A DNA stretch of 30,938 nt from a virus. The notes below the pieces were generated by a model, which was given only the letters and a program-made list of their open reading frames with translations, searched no databases and was not told the origin of the DNA. The position numbers and the translations under genes are program-made. This document shows, one piece after another, positions 17,278-24,175 of the stretch. The stretch is taken from the IMG/VR virus record IMGVR_UViG_3300025647_000172, positions 1 through 30,938 of that record; one strand, written 5' to 3'. Position 1 is the stretch's first letter. The number at the start of each line of letters is the position of its first letter.

Positions 17278-17300
17278 AAAGGGGAGCATAAAGCTCCCCA
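17270..17300 (-). terminator. Rho-independent terminator of the leftward operon
   Basis: A perfect 7-bp stem, GGGGAGC (17281-17287) and GCTCCCC (17293-17299), with a 5-base loop. Read on the minus strand it is followed by TTTTTATTT, the classical terminator form. Read on the plus strand the tail is only AAATCTTT, so it is a weaker terminator for the tail genes. It lies six bases past the methyltransferase stop, between the two convergent blocks. Confidence 0.88.
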
Positions 17301-17305
17301 AATCT

Positions 17306-17800
17306 TTAGTAAGTCTTCACTGCAAACCTGAATCGATTATCTATTTCAGGCACTAGCGTAAGGGTATCAAACCACTTACCTAGGTAGTTGAGCCACCAAT
17401 CCTTAGGATGCACTGTAATGTGTGCAGGGCTTCCATCAGATAGTTTATGTGTATCAAGTGCAATCGCTATTGCAAAGAACACCTTATCACCATACTGTAG
17501 CATCTCATCAATGTAGGCAGGTATGTTACCTTCCGGTATATGCTCCAGTACATCCGTATTGATTATCCAATCAAACTTCCCCTCAGGCTTTATATCCCTC
17601 CCCATGACGTAAGGATCGTACTGGTACTTGATCTTTATTGGAAACTTATCAAGTAACTGACTCTGACCGCATGAGTAATCCAGAACACTCTTAGCGTCTT
17701 TAGGTCTGTGGTTCCAGATGGTATCAACCATTTGCTCACTACTTATACCGTACCTGCCTCGACTGTGTAACTTACGATATTCGTTTCCATAATCAATCAT
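17306..17800 (-). CDS. SAM-dependent class I methyltransferase
   Basis: 164 residues. Motif I is VLDYSCG (residues 39-45), an acidic residue after strand 2 is D62, and the motif IV region is FDWIINTDVLEHIPE (76-90), all of which fit small class I (Methyltransf_11-like) enzymes that use S-adenosylmethionine. The substrate is unknown: there is no target-recognition domain typical of large DNA methyltransferases and no DPPY/NPPY motif, so a small molecule, RNA or protein target is possible. It is the last gene of the leftward operon, with GGAGG 10 bases before the ATG and an 8-base overlap with the upstream gene. Confidence 0.82.
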   Translation of the reverse strand: MIDYGNEYRKLHSRGRYGISSEQMVDTIWNHRPKDAKSVLDYSCGQSQLLDKFPIKIKYQYDPYVMGRDIKPEGKFDWIINTDVLEHIPEGNIPAYIDEMLQYGDKVFFAIAIALDTHKLSDGSPAHITVHPKDWWLNYLGKWFDTLTLVPEIDNRFRFAVKTY

Positions 17801-17978
17801 CTAACCCTAACCTCCAAACCATTGCTTGCGCCCATATGTAGCTATCTGCTACAACCCCGCCTATCGGCATGTACCCAGATCTTATACTTGATATAACTTT
17901 ATCCTGAAGATCTTTGGCATTCTTACCAACCACTATTATGTACGTTTCCAGTTCTTGTCCCTTCTTAACATCTTGCAT
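17793..17978 (-). CDS. DUF1737-like small protein
   Basis: 61 residues. The layout fits the DUF1737 family: an N-terminal strand (TYIIVVGKN), a helix (DLQDKVISSI), the characteristic GYMPIGGVV turn, and QAMVWRLG at the C-terminus. Function is not known in any member I can name. AGGAGG stands 10 bases before the ATG. The gene overlaps both neighbours, the ParB-like gene by 43 bases and the methyltransferase gene by 8. Confidence 0.75.
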   Translation of the reverse strand: MQDVKKGQELETYIIVVGKNAKDLQDKVISSIRSGYMPIGGVVADSYIWAQAMVWRLGLDD

Positions 17979-18355
17979 ATCTCCATAGCCTCCTCTTTGC
18001 TATACACCAGACAGCTTACTGCATCTATGTTTGTAAAGTGATTGATTAATGCCCAATACCTATTATTACCGCACTGAACTCTGTACCTCACTTGAGATCC
18101 AAACACCCTAGGCTGTAGACAGGCTTCTCCCTGCTCCTTGCAGTCCTCCCACCATTCATCTTCATCAACCTGAGCGATGATCAGTGGATAGAGTAGACCC
18201 TCCTTCTCCATGCTATTAATCACTGAACTGTAGAAATCTTCACTCTGTACCTTAGCGAAGGGTTCTAACATATCCAGTGGTAACATTATGGCATTCTCGG
18301 AATGGTACTTGCTCTCAAGTATCCCATCACCTATTTCGCTTACCTTGTTTGGCAT
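17936..18355 (-). CDS. ParB-like domain protein (second of a tandem pair)
   Basis: 139 residues. A ParB/sulfiredoxin-like core runs from a strand-turn (MLPLDMLEPF, 24-33) through a helix and GLLYPLII (53-60) to YRVQCGNNRYWAL (91-103), where CGNNR replaces the usual G-x-R/H-R phosphate-binding motif. The 40-residue C-terminal extension is helical and charged. The upstream gene has the same CGNNR motif, so the two are probably ancient paralogues. No helix-turn-helix of a true partition ParB is seen. The ATG has GAGG 10 bases upstream; the start region overlaps the upstream gene by 29 bases. Possible nucleotide-binding or nuclease activity is inferred from fold only. Confidence 0.7.
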   Translation of the reverse strand: MPNKVSEIGDGILESKYHSENAIMLPLDMLEPFAKVQSEDFYSSVINSMEKEGLLYPLIIAQVDEDEWWEDCKEQGEACLQPRVFGSQVRYRVQCGNNRYWALINHFTNIDAVSCLVYSKEEAMEICKMLRRDKNWKRT

Positions 18356-18728
18356 TGAACCATTTCCTCATCTCTTTACAATATCCACTACCTGCGCTGA
18401 AAGACTCAACCATCAGAACATCAACCTCGGTGTATCCGAGTTCCTTTAAAGCCCTTACACGATTATTACCACAGGTAACAAAGTACCCCGCAGTTTCATC
18501 AGGTATCGACTCGTCAGGCTTTAAGAACACACTCTGTAGGTTTATAAACTTCCTCCAATCACCATGCGTCACGGCTACGACAACTGGAGGATACTCAAGC
18601 GGCTCTGACTCTACAGAAGCTTTGATCAGCCTGTAGTCATCCGGGTGACTAGGTGGGACTGTAATGCTTACCTCATCAATAGGGAGGGTGGCATTAACCA
18701 AGTCCTGTCTGATAGGGTAAGCCCTCAT
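18327..18728 (-). CDS. ParB-like domain protein (first of a tandem pair)
   Basis: 133 residues from the ATG at 18728, chosen because AGGTG precedes it by 7 bases and it overlaps the FmdB gene's stop (ATGA). A TTG two codons earlier is less likely. It contains LPIDEVSI, a variable helical part and GYFVTCGNNRVRALKELGYT (81-100), followed by VDVLMV, which is the terminal strand of the ParB/sulfiredoxin fold. CGNNR at 86-90 is shared with the next gene. The C-terminal 25 residues are basic. No function beyond the fold can be assigned. Confidence 0.72.
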   Translation of the reverse strand: MRAYPIRQDLVNATLPIDEVSITVPPSHPDDYRLIKASVESEPLEYPPVVVAVTHGDWRKFINLQSVFLKPDESIPDETAGYFVTCGNNRVRALKELGYTEVDVLMVESFSAGSGYCKEMRKWFNAKQGKRNR

Positions 18729-18925
18729 GACCAATCACCTGTATCTTTATGATCTCTTCTATAGAATCCCTCACCATAAAGCCTAAAGCTTTGACCGGAT
18801 GCACTCATTTTCTTCTCCGTGTTCACACCACCACATTCAGGGCATATCGCTATACCTTCCTTACCTATCCATAACTTTTCAAATACAACCTCGCAATCAT
18901 TGCAGGTGTAGTCAAAAATTGGCAT
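18725..18925 (-). CDS. FmdB-type zinc ribbon protein
   Basis: 66 residues. It begins MPIFDYTCNDCEVVF, which is the FmdB N-terminus, and has C-x2-C (8, 11) and C-x2-C (CPEC) about 20 residues later, forming one zinc ribbon. A GQSFRLYGEGFYRRD segment follows, also typical of this family. AGGAGG 5 bases before the ATG at 18925 fixes the start; a longer reading would add 17 residues without support. FmdB-family proteins are putative regulators; the phage copy's target is unknown. It overlaps both neighbours by 4-14 bases. Confidence 0.85.
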   Translation of the reverse strand: MPIFDYTCNDCEVVFEKLWIGKEGIAICPECGGVNTEKKMSASGQSFRLYGEGFYRRDHKDTGDWS

Positions 18926-19175
18926 TACGACCTCCTCTCTTAAGGTTAGCGGCATTAGGCAGAGGTTTAACGTCACAGCTTACATAGAATACATAATTGT
19001 CCTTTGCGTACTGAGCGATGGCATCTGCACAGGCATCCCAACTCGATGTCGGTAAGGATAATGCATTATAACTACGCATATCCACCCTATCATAGTGTGA
19101 TGGGATATTAAACCATACGGTATCTGCCATTACATTACCTGAAACAATTGCCAACATCATAATTAACTTCTTCAT
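18912..19175 (-). CDS. Small exported protein with signal peptide
   Basis: 87 residues. MKK followed by a hydrophobic stretch (LIMMLAIVSGNVMA) is a signal peptide with a probable signal peptidase I site after VMA (about residue 17). The mature part is about 70 residues and has two cysteines (near residues 48 and 67) that could form a disulphide in the periplasm. The family is not recognised. AGAGGG lies 7 bases before the ATG. The export prediction is strong, the function unknown; superinfection exclusion or envelope modification is speculative. Confidence 0.75.
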   Translation of the reverse strand: MKKLIMMLAIVSGNVMADTVWFNIPSHYDRVDMRSYNALSLPTSSWDACADAIAQYAKDNYVFYVSCDVKPLPNAANLKRGGRNANF

Positions 19176-19333
19176 TTGTTATCCCTCTCAAAGTACCTAT
19201 CAAACCTTTCTCTAACTTCCTTCAGTAAAGCTACAAATCCTGCATTAATCAGCAACGCTTTCTCCTCATCTGTAGCAACAAGTTCAAAGGATGCAGAACC
19301 ATCCTCATGCTCTACGAATTTCTCTACCTTCAT
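19172..19333 (-). CDS. Small hypothetical protein, 53 residues
   Basis: A short reading frame starting MKVEKFVEHEDG and ending RYFERDNK. It is acidic with a helical C-terminal half (LLINAGFVALLKEVRERF). It is supported by AGAGG 5 bases before the ATG and ATGA overlaps with both neighbouring genes. The family is not recognised. It may be a regulatory peptide, but nothing in the sequence says so. Confidence 0.75.
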   Translation of the reverse strand: MKVEKFVEHEDGSASFELVATDEEKALLINAGFVALLKEVRERFDRYFERDNK

Positions 19334-19500
19334 TTAAGCCTCTCCTCTACATACCAATTGTAGTTATTGTGAATGTCTGCGGGTGTTTCATTCAACCTAG
19401 CATACAGTGCCGTTACAACTTCCTGAGCAGACTTCCACTGATAGTCGGCCATCTTTACCATGACCCTGTGTAACTCCTTGCGTACATCTTCGCAGTTCAC
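19330..19500 (-). CDS. Small hypothetical protein, 56 residues, GTG start
   Basis: Begins with GTG at 19500, which overlaps the stop of the upstream gene as GTGA. GGAGG is 7 bases upstream, and the preceding in-frame codon is a stop, so GTG is the only reasonable start. The product is helical and Trp/Tyr-containing (MADYQWKSAQEVV, IHNNYNWYVEERL). The family is not recognised. It ends in an ATGA overlap with the next gene. Confidence 0.78.
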   Translation of the reverse strand: MNCEDVRKELHRVMVKMADYQWKSAQEVVTALYARLNETPADIHNNYNWYVEERLK

Positions 19501-19652
19501 TCAGTTACCTCCACAGTGATCTCCTTGATCTTAACGCCCTTCAGATTGAAGAACTCAATAGGCTGTCGTTCAATGGCTCGTTCTACCGTTGCATCTGGAA
19601 GACCAGACTTAACACGTGCCTTGATTGTATAAGTGATTTCTTTAGTTTTCAT
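19497..19652 (-). CDS. Small hypothetical protein, 51 residues
   Basis: The frame begins MKTKEITYTIKARV and ends KIKEITVEVTE, a strand-helix-strand pattern with symmetric beta ends. AGGAGA lies 9 bases before the ATG, and the ATG overlaps the nrdB stop (ATGA). It lies directly after nrdB, so it is co-transcribed with the reductase; a link to it is speculative. The family is not recognised. Confidence 0.75.
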   Translation of the reverse strand: MKTKEITYTIKARVKSGLPDATVERAIERQPIEFFNLKGVKIKEITVEVTE

Positions 19653-20659
19653 GTCCACAGATCTCCTGTAAGTGTTGATTTAGAATATTCGGTACTACGT
19701 TTTTCAAAGAAGTTGTCATGAGATACACCATTAAGCACCCAATCCAACCAATCTAAGGGGTTCTCCTTAATCCCATAGTTAGGTTTAAGCCCAAGTTGCA
19801 AGAGTCTACGGTCGCAGATGTACCGGATATACGTCTTAACCTCATCCGCTTCAAGCCCCTCGATCCCACCTTCTGCAAACGCCAGATCAATGAAGTGGTC
19901 TTCGAGTCTAACCATTTCCCTCGCAATGTCATATAGTTCTTTCTTGAAGTCATCAGTCCAAATCCAAGGATTCTCCTTAATAAATTCCCTGAACAACCAG
20001 AGCATACCGTCAACGTGCAGGGACTCATCACGTATTGACCACTCTACAATCGTACACATGCCCTTCATCTTATTGAACCTCTGGAAGTTCATAAGTATAG
20101 CAAAAGATGAGAACAATTGCAAGCCCTCTGTGAATGCTGAGTAGACGGCTATTGATCTTGCTATCGATTCCAGATACTCGTTAGATACGAAGCCGTCTGG
20201 AAACTTCTCTTCTTCACAGTTGTCGTTATCGTATTCGATTTCAAAACAGGAAACATACTTGTGCTTTTCTTGCATTTCCTTGAACGAGTGAAACGCCTGA
20301 TACTCAGCCTCAGGTAGCCCAATGGTGTCGAGAAGTAACGAATAGGCATGTTGATGTACACCCTCCATATTTGCAAAAGAACCTAGCATCATTCGCAATT
20401 CTGGAAGAGAGAATACAGGGATATACTTCTCGTAATAACCCTTTGCAACATCTACATCACCTTGCGTAAAGAATCTGAAGATCTGAGTAAGTAGGTTCTT
20501 CTCACTCGGATTCAGTTTGTTGTTCCAATCGAAAACATCTTGATGAAGTGGAACTTCTTCAGGTAGCCAGTGCATCTTCTGCTGTTCATTGTAGAACTCA
20601 AACGCCTTGGGGTAATCCAATGGCTTATAGTACCCTCTAGTTCCAAGTATGTTACTCAT
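19649..20659 (-). CDS. nrdB: Ribonucleotide reductase class Ia small subunit
   Basis: 336 residues. It holds the di-iron centre and tyrosyl radical that NrdA needs to reduce ribonucleoside diphosphates. Ligands line up with the E. coli enzyme: D68, E99, H102, E178, E212 and H215, with the radical tyrosine Y106 at the correct spacing (E-x-x-H-x-x-x-Y). Spacings between E178, E212 and H215 match exactly. AGGAG 5 bases before the ATG at 20659 favours this start; an ATG five codons earlier lacks a comparable site. Unusually, three small genes separate it from nrdA. It overlaps the upstream 43-residue gene by 8 bases and the downstream small gene by 4. Confidence 0.95.
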   Translation of the reverse strand: MSNILGTRGYYKPLDYPKAFEFYNEQQKMHWLPEEVPLHQDVFDWNNKLNPSEKNLLTQIFRFFTQGDVDVAKGYYEKYIPVFSLPELRMMLGSFANMEGVHQHAYSLLLDTIGLPEAEYQAFHSFKEMQEKHKYVSCFEIEYDNDNCEEEKFPDGFVSNEYLESIARSIAVYSAFTEGLQLFSSFAILMNFQRFNKMKGMCTIVEWSIRDESLHVDGMLWLFREFIKENPWIWTDDFKKELYDIAREMVRLEDHFIDLAFAEGGIEGLEADEVKTYIRYICDRRLLQLGLKPNYGIKENPLDWLDWVLNGVSHDNFFEKRSTEYSKSTLTGDLWT

Positions 20660-20783
20660 CGTCACTCCTATCATACCTTACAATGCTTTCATCAAATGCT
20701 AGAACCTTCTCTGCAAATTCAAGAGAGAGAGTCCAACCAGTCACATTACCCTTACCGTCAATTATCAGATATATCTTATCCAT
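20652..20783 (-). CDS. Small hypothetical protein, 43 residues
   Basis: Starts MDKIYLIIDGKGNVTGWTLS and ends with an acidic tail, YDRSDDE. GGAG lies 6 bases before the ATG. It overlaps the upstream gene's end and the nrdB start by 8 bases each, so the three are translationally linked. The family is unknown. It looks real because the start site, coupling and compact beta-helix pattern all agree, but the evidence is limited by length. Confidence 0.7.
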   Translation of the reverse strand: MDKIYLIIDGKGNVTGWTLSLEFAEKVLAFDESIVRYDRSDDE

Positions 20784-20946
20784 TTATATCTCCACTCGCA
20801 GGTATGCACACAGACCAACCATCCTTAAGCCTTCGTTCAACATGACGTTGCTGTTCAATACATTCGGCTTGTGTAGGGAAGTTGAATCTATAGAGATTAA
20901 CACAACTACCCACAACCATCCCACTACATACAATTAGACTATACAT
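20776..20946 (-). CDS. Small hypothetical protein, 56 residues, four cysteines
   Basis: MYSLIVCSGMVVG begins a hydrophobic start region, and the rest (NFPTQAECIEQQRHVERRL, then WSVCIPAS) is a helical hairpin with paired cysteines. This resembles small phage proteins with a C-x-many-C pattern, but no family is named. GGAGG lies 9 bases before the ATG. It overlaps the upstream 67-residue gene by 8 bases and the following gene by 8 bases. A weak membrane or signal-like N-terminus is possible. Confidence 0.7.
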   Translation of the reverse strand: MYSLIVCSGMVVGSCVNLYRFNFPTQAECIEQQRHVERRLKDGWSVCIPASGDING

Positions 20947-21142
20947 ACTGGTAATCCTCCAAAACTAACTTATATGCACTTACCAACTCCTCTATATACT
21001 TTAAGTCTTTAGACTTGTCAGGGTACTTTACAGGGTAGTAGAGTCCATCACCTGCAAGCATCTTCTCATAGACACCTACATTATATTCAAGAATCTCCTT
21101 CACCAACTTGTCTGCATAGTCATCGTCTATCTCTATCTTCAT
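20939..21142 (-). CDS. Small acidic helical phage protein, unknown function
   Basis: 67 residues, starting MKIEIDDDYADKLVKEILEY and ending YKLVLEDYQYV. Acidic and helical, with a spacer that contains a hydrophobic Tyr cluster (GDGLYYPVKY). Similar short proteins occur in several phage replication regions, but I cannot name the family. GAGG 6 bases before the ATG; the gene begins immediately after the nrdA stop. It separates nrdA from the small genes and nrdB. Confidence 0.75.
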   Translation of the reverse strand: MKIEIDDDYADKLVKEILEYNVGVYEKMLAGDGLYYPVKYPDKSKDLKYIEELVSAYKLVLEDYQYV

Positions 21143-21143
21143 A

Positions 21144-22910
21144 TCAAGCCTCGCAACTTAAACATTCATTCTCTGTAAGGTACATACGTTCAACCTTCTG
21201 GTTCAGGTTCTCTGCCCTACGAGCAGGTGCTGAACGACAGTAGTATAAGGTCTTGAGTCCCTTCTTCCATGCTCTAACATGCAAGTGGCTGAAGTCCTTA
21301 ATGTCCATCCCATAGGGGATGAAGATGTTGATGGATTGACTTTGACAGATAAAAGCCTGCCTATCTGATGCATGGTCAATGATCCACCGTTGATCGATCT
21401 CGTCTGCTGTTTTAAAGGTATCACGCTCATAGTCGTCAAGCTCCTTAAGATGCTGTACACTTCCACCGTTTGAAATAATACCCTTCCACACCTCCTTAGT
21501 ATTCATGCCCTTATCTTCAAGTAATCTCTCAAGATACTTATTCTTAACCAGATAACTGCCTGATAGTGTCTTGTGAGTGAATGCATTAGCTTTCCAAGGC
21601 TCCACACTAGGAGAAGTATTGGCAATAATACTAGAACTGGCATTAGGAGCAATGCTGAGAAGGTGAGCATTACGAAGCCCACTACCGACCACATCAGGTG
21701 CTTCGCCTCTCTCAATCGCCAATGTGTATGACCCACGTACAGCTTCCTCCTTAATGTGTTTAAATATCTGCAAGTTCAAGCTTGTAGCCAGTGCGCTCTC
21801 GAATGGCACTCCACGCCGTTGTAATAGTGCATGGAAACCCAACGTACCTATGCCAATAGATCTCTCCTGAGATGCGCTGTAGACAGCCTTAGGCATGTTC
21901 TCTGCATTCAGAATAAAGTACTCAAGTACATTATCAAGATACCTAACAACATCAGGAATGAAATTAACGTCAACTTTCCACTCATCCCAATTTTCGAGGT
22001 TAAGTGAAGCCAAACAACATACAGCCGTTCTATCGGTTCCAGTAGGAAGTGTAATCTCAGAACACAGGTTAGACTGCAAGATTCGTAAACCCTTATTGCG
22101 TTGACCTTCAGGTAATCTCTTATTTGAAGTATCAATGAAATGCAGATAGGGTTCTCCCGTTGTGGCCCTAGTGTTGATGATCTTTTCCCACAAAAGCTTA
22201 ACAGGAACAGTGCTGACCACATGACCACTGTTAGGGTCAACAAGATTCCAAGTAGGGTTACTGCCATTTAAAGCCTCCTCAACTAAATCCATAAAGTCGT
22301 CAGTAATGTTAATACCGTGATGTAGATTAAGGCACTTACGATTAACATCACCTCCGGTTGGTTTTCGCATTTCAATAAATTCAATGATCTCAGGATGCGA
22401 TATATCCATGTATGCGGCGTATGACCCCCTTCTAGTCTTCCCTTGATTAAAGGCAAGCATTTGAGAGTCCACCACATGCATAAAAGGTATGGAGCCAGTA
22501 CTAACACTACCGGAAGAAGTACTAGCCCCATCAGAACGAACATGACCCCAGTATCCACCGATACCACCTCCATTACTGGCTAACCATATATTCTCCTCGT
22601 AGTGACTTGCCAAGCCTTGACGAGAATCTGGTACATAGTTCAGGAAGCAACTGATAGGTAATCCAATCGACTCCCCATCGAAATACTCCTCTGAGAACCC
22701 ACCGTAGGTCTTACGGTAAGGTGCATTAGATAACGTAGGTGTAGCCAGAGTCATCCAGAAGTTAGTTGTATACTTGAACATACGGTTAGCGTGTTCTTCA
22801 TCATCTGCAAAAGCTGTACACGCTCGTCTGAAGGCATCTTCAGGGCAAGTGTCATGTCGTTGCAGGTAACGATCATTCAGCGTATCTCTTGCAAAATCAG
22901 TTAGATCCAT
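21144..22910 (-). CDS. nrdA: Ribonucleotide reductase class Ia large subunit lacking the ATP-cone
   Basis: 588 residues, well short of the roughly 760 of E. coli or T4 NrdA. The missing part is the N-terminal ATP-cone: the protein starts directly with the catalytic 10-stranded barrel. Active-site residues are all present: C88 (thiyl partner), N281, C283 and E285 in NLCSE, C298/C299, and the radical-transfer pair Y556-Y557. The C-terminus has the redox pair C583-x2-C586 that is re-reduced by glutaredoxin or thioredoxin. Without the cone the enzyme should not be shut off by dATP, which suits a phage that needs maximum dNTP. GGAGG 6 bases before the ATG. Partner of the nrdB gene 0.5 kb downstream. 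Confidence 0.95.
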   Translation of the reverse strand: MDLTDFARDTLNDRYLQRHDTCPEDAFRRACTAFADDEEHANRMFKYTTNFWMTLATPTLSNAPYRKTYGGFSEEYFDGESIGLPISCFLNYVPDSRQGLASHYEENIWLASNGGGIGGYWGHVRSDGASTSSGSVSTGSIPFMHVVDSQMLAFNQGKTRRGSYAAYMDISHPEIIEFIEMRKPTGGDVNRKCLNLHHGINITDDFMDLVEEALNGSNPTWNLVDPNSGHVVSTVPVKLLWEKIINTRATTGEPYLHFIDTSNKRLPEGQRNKGLRILQSNLCSEITLPTGTDRTAVCCLASLNLENWDEWKVDVNFIPDVVRYLDNVLEYFILNAENMPKAVYSASQERSIGIGTLGFHALLQRRGVPFESALATSLNLQIFKHIKEEAVRGSYTLAIERGEAPDVVGSGLRNAHLLSIAPNASSSIIANTSPSVEPWKANAFTHKTLSGSYLVKNKYLERLLEDKGMNTKEVWKGIISNGGSVQHLKELDDYERDTFKTADEIDQRWIIDHASDRQAFICQSQSINIFIPYGMDIKDFSHLHVRAWKKGLKTLYYCRSAPARRAENLNQKVERMYLTENECLSCEA

Positions 22911-23571
22911 TAAATGCCTCCATAGCTGTTGGGTATAATGTGCGGAGAAAAGCCTCTATAACCTCCGCATAAACTCTTATCTCGTACTGTGATGAGGGGT
23001 GCAGTCTCTCTTTCAGGAACTTCATCCAGTTAAGAAGGTTGGCGGTTGCAAACATATGACTGTAGGTACTAACAGGCATTACAGATCTTGCTAACTCTCT
23101 AGGGCATCCCTCTTCAATAAGCTTATGGTATACAGCAAGAGAACCTTCATTACACATACGCATCAAGTCTCGAAGTTCCTTTGCGTTCTTGTGTACTTCA
23201 TCTGTACGCATCTGCTTATTATCTGTACTCTGCGTTGTGATAGATCCTTCATCCGGTAGATAAAACTCAAGAGGAAGTTCCCTATACCTTGCAGATACCT
23301 CATTGTAACTCTGTGTCCTATGCCGCATCCACTGACGTAGTACGAAGATAGGAGCTTTGATTTCAAAAGTAACAGAGCAGGATTCAAAAGGACTTGTATG
23401 CCCATTCTTCCAGAGGTACTTGATCAGCCGCTTGTCTGACCCTGAATCCTCACCTGCTCTCCATTCGGCATCGTAAGATACCCTTGCGTTCCTAACGATG
23501 GATAGATCATTACCCATCCAATCCACAAGGCGAACAATGCCATGATCCAATACACATACCTCATCGCTCAC
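22897..23571 (-). CDS. thyX: Flavin-dependent thymidylate synthase
   Basis: 224 residues. ThyX methylates dUMP to dTMP using methylenetetrahydrofolate, NADPH and FAD. The family signature RHR-x-x-S-x-NE-x-S-x-RY is intact at 83-96 (RHRTQSYNEVSARY). I take GTG at 23571 as the start because GAGGAG lies 7 bases upstream and the sequence then enters the family's VLDHGIVRLVDWMGND opening. A TTG five codons earlier has no such support. It overlaps nrdA by 14 bases. Together with NrdAB it makes dTTP supply independent of host ThyA. Confidence 0.94.
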   Translation of the reverse strand: MSDEVCVLDHGIVRLVDWMGNDLSIVRNARVSYDAEWRAGEDSGSDKRLIKYLWKNGHTSPFESCSVTFEIKAPIFVLRQWMRHRTQSYNEVSARYRELPLEFYLPDEGSITTQSTDNKQMRTDEVHKNAKELRDLMRMCNEGSLAVYHKLIEEGCPRELARSVMPVSTYSHMFATANLLNWMKFLKERLHPSSQYEIRVYAEVIEAFLRTLYPTAMEAFNGSN

Positions 23572-23761
23572 CGTTATACTCCTCAATCAGAAAATCAATG
23601 TAGCTACGAGCCTTAAGCAGATCTTCAAGACCATTCTTGTTCTTGTACCTGCTTACATACTTAATAACATTACCTTCACAATACCCAAGTCCGTTTGACA
23701 GAATGTACTCTATAGGTTCGATCCCCATAACTTCGTAGTGAGTACCACCGACTTGTTTCAT
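23561..23761 (-). CDS. DUF3310 family protein
   Basis: 66 residues. Contains GGTHYEVMGIEPIEYI and EGNVIKYVSRYKNKNGLEDL, with LKARSYIDFLI, the defining pattern of DUF3310. Members are widely annotated in phages as putative nucleotide kinases, a label without solid experimental support that I can cite. GGAGAGGG precedes the ATG by 7 bases; ATGA overlap with the upstream gene. Sits between a basic hypothetical protein and thyX, consistent with a nucleotide-pool role. Confidence 0.88.
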   Translation of the reverse strand: MKQVGGTHYEVMGIEPIEYILSNGLGYCEGNVIKYVSRYKNKNGLEDLLKARSYIDFLIEEYNGER

Positions 23762-24018
23762 ATCTTAGCCCTCTCCAGTAATTCCTGATAAGTACTCTCA
23801 GGTCTTTTCTTCAACTGTTTGATGAACCAACGAAGTGAAGTATAACCAACTCGTATAGTTCTTTCAGATCGGAAGTAGCCATGAGTAGGTACTGCCTTGA
23901 CTAACTCCTTATCTGACTTGCCTTCGCACATCTCTTCAGACAACAGACGATCCTTAACATACTGTACAGCCATAAACCTAGCTAATCGTCTTATTGCTTT
24001 ACTCTTTCTCGAATTCAT
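23758..24018 (-). CDS. Small basic hypothetical protein
   Basis: 86 residues starting MNSRKSKAIRRLARFMAVQY; AGGAGG 6 bases before the ATG at 24018 fixes the start, and an alternative 21 residues longer lacks a site. It is strongly basic with a helical N-terminus and an RSERTIRVGYTSLRWF middle, so it may bind nucleic acid. No family is recognised. It overlaps the upstream gene by 20 bases and the following gene by ATGA. Confidence 0.75.
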   Translation of the reverse strand: MNSRKSKAIRRLARFMAVQYVKDRLLSEEMCEGKSDKELVKAVPTHGYFRSERTIRVGYTSLRWFIKQLKKRPESTYQELLERAKI

Positions 24019-24175
24019 CAACAGCCTCCTTATATATCTCAATAAGAGAAACAACCTCACTCGCAAGTATGTCATGCTCAACCATTGCTCTGAAGATACT
24101 GATGAAGTCCGACTCTTTCACCCAAGGTATATCAACAGGATGTTGCATAACACTATCATCATATATTAGAATCAT
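23999..24175 (-). CDS. Small acidic hypothetical protein, 58 residues
   Basis: Starts MILIYDDSVMQHPVDIPWVK and ends IYKEAVDEFEKE. Mostly helical and acidic; no family recognised. The ATG overlaps the MazG gene's stop (ATGA). Its last 20 bases contain the ribosome-binding site and start of the next gene. Coupling on both sides supports it. Confidence 0.75.
   Translation of the reverse strand: MILIYDDSVMQHPVDIPWVKESDFISIFRAMVEHDILASEVVSLIEIYKEAVDEFEKE

Noticed and set aside
17281-17299. Hairpin as an efficient terminator for the rightward tail genes
   Set aside because: On the plus strand it is followed by AAATCTTT instead of a T-run, so only the leftward call is well supported.
18277-18636. 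Plus-strand frame of 119 codons opposite the ParB-like pair
   Set aside because: It is a shadow of two minus-strand genes that show recognisable domains and coupled starts.
20570-20937. Two overlapping plus-strand frames in the gap between nrdB and the 67-residue gene
   Set aside because: Two minus-strand micro-genes with good Shine-Dalgarno sites and overlaps explain this stretch better and agree with the operon direction.
23715-23726. GGTTCGATCCCC, resembling a tRNA T-loop
   Set aside because: No matching acceptor, D or anticodon arms surround it, and it lies within the DUF3310 gene.
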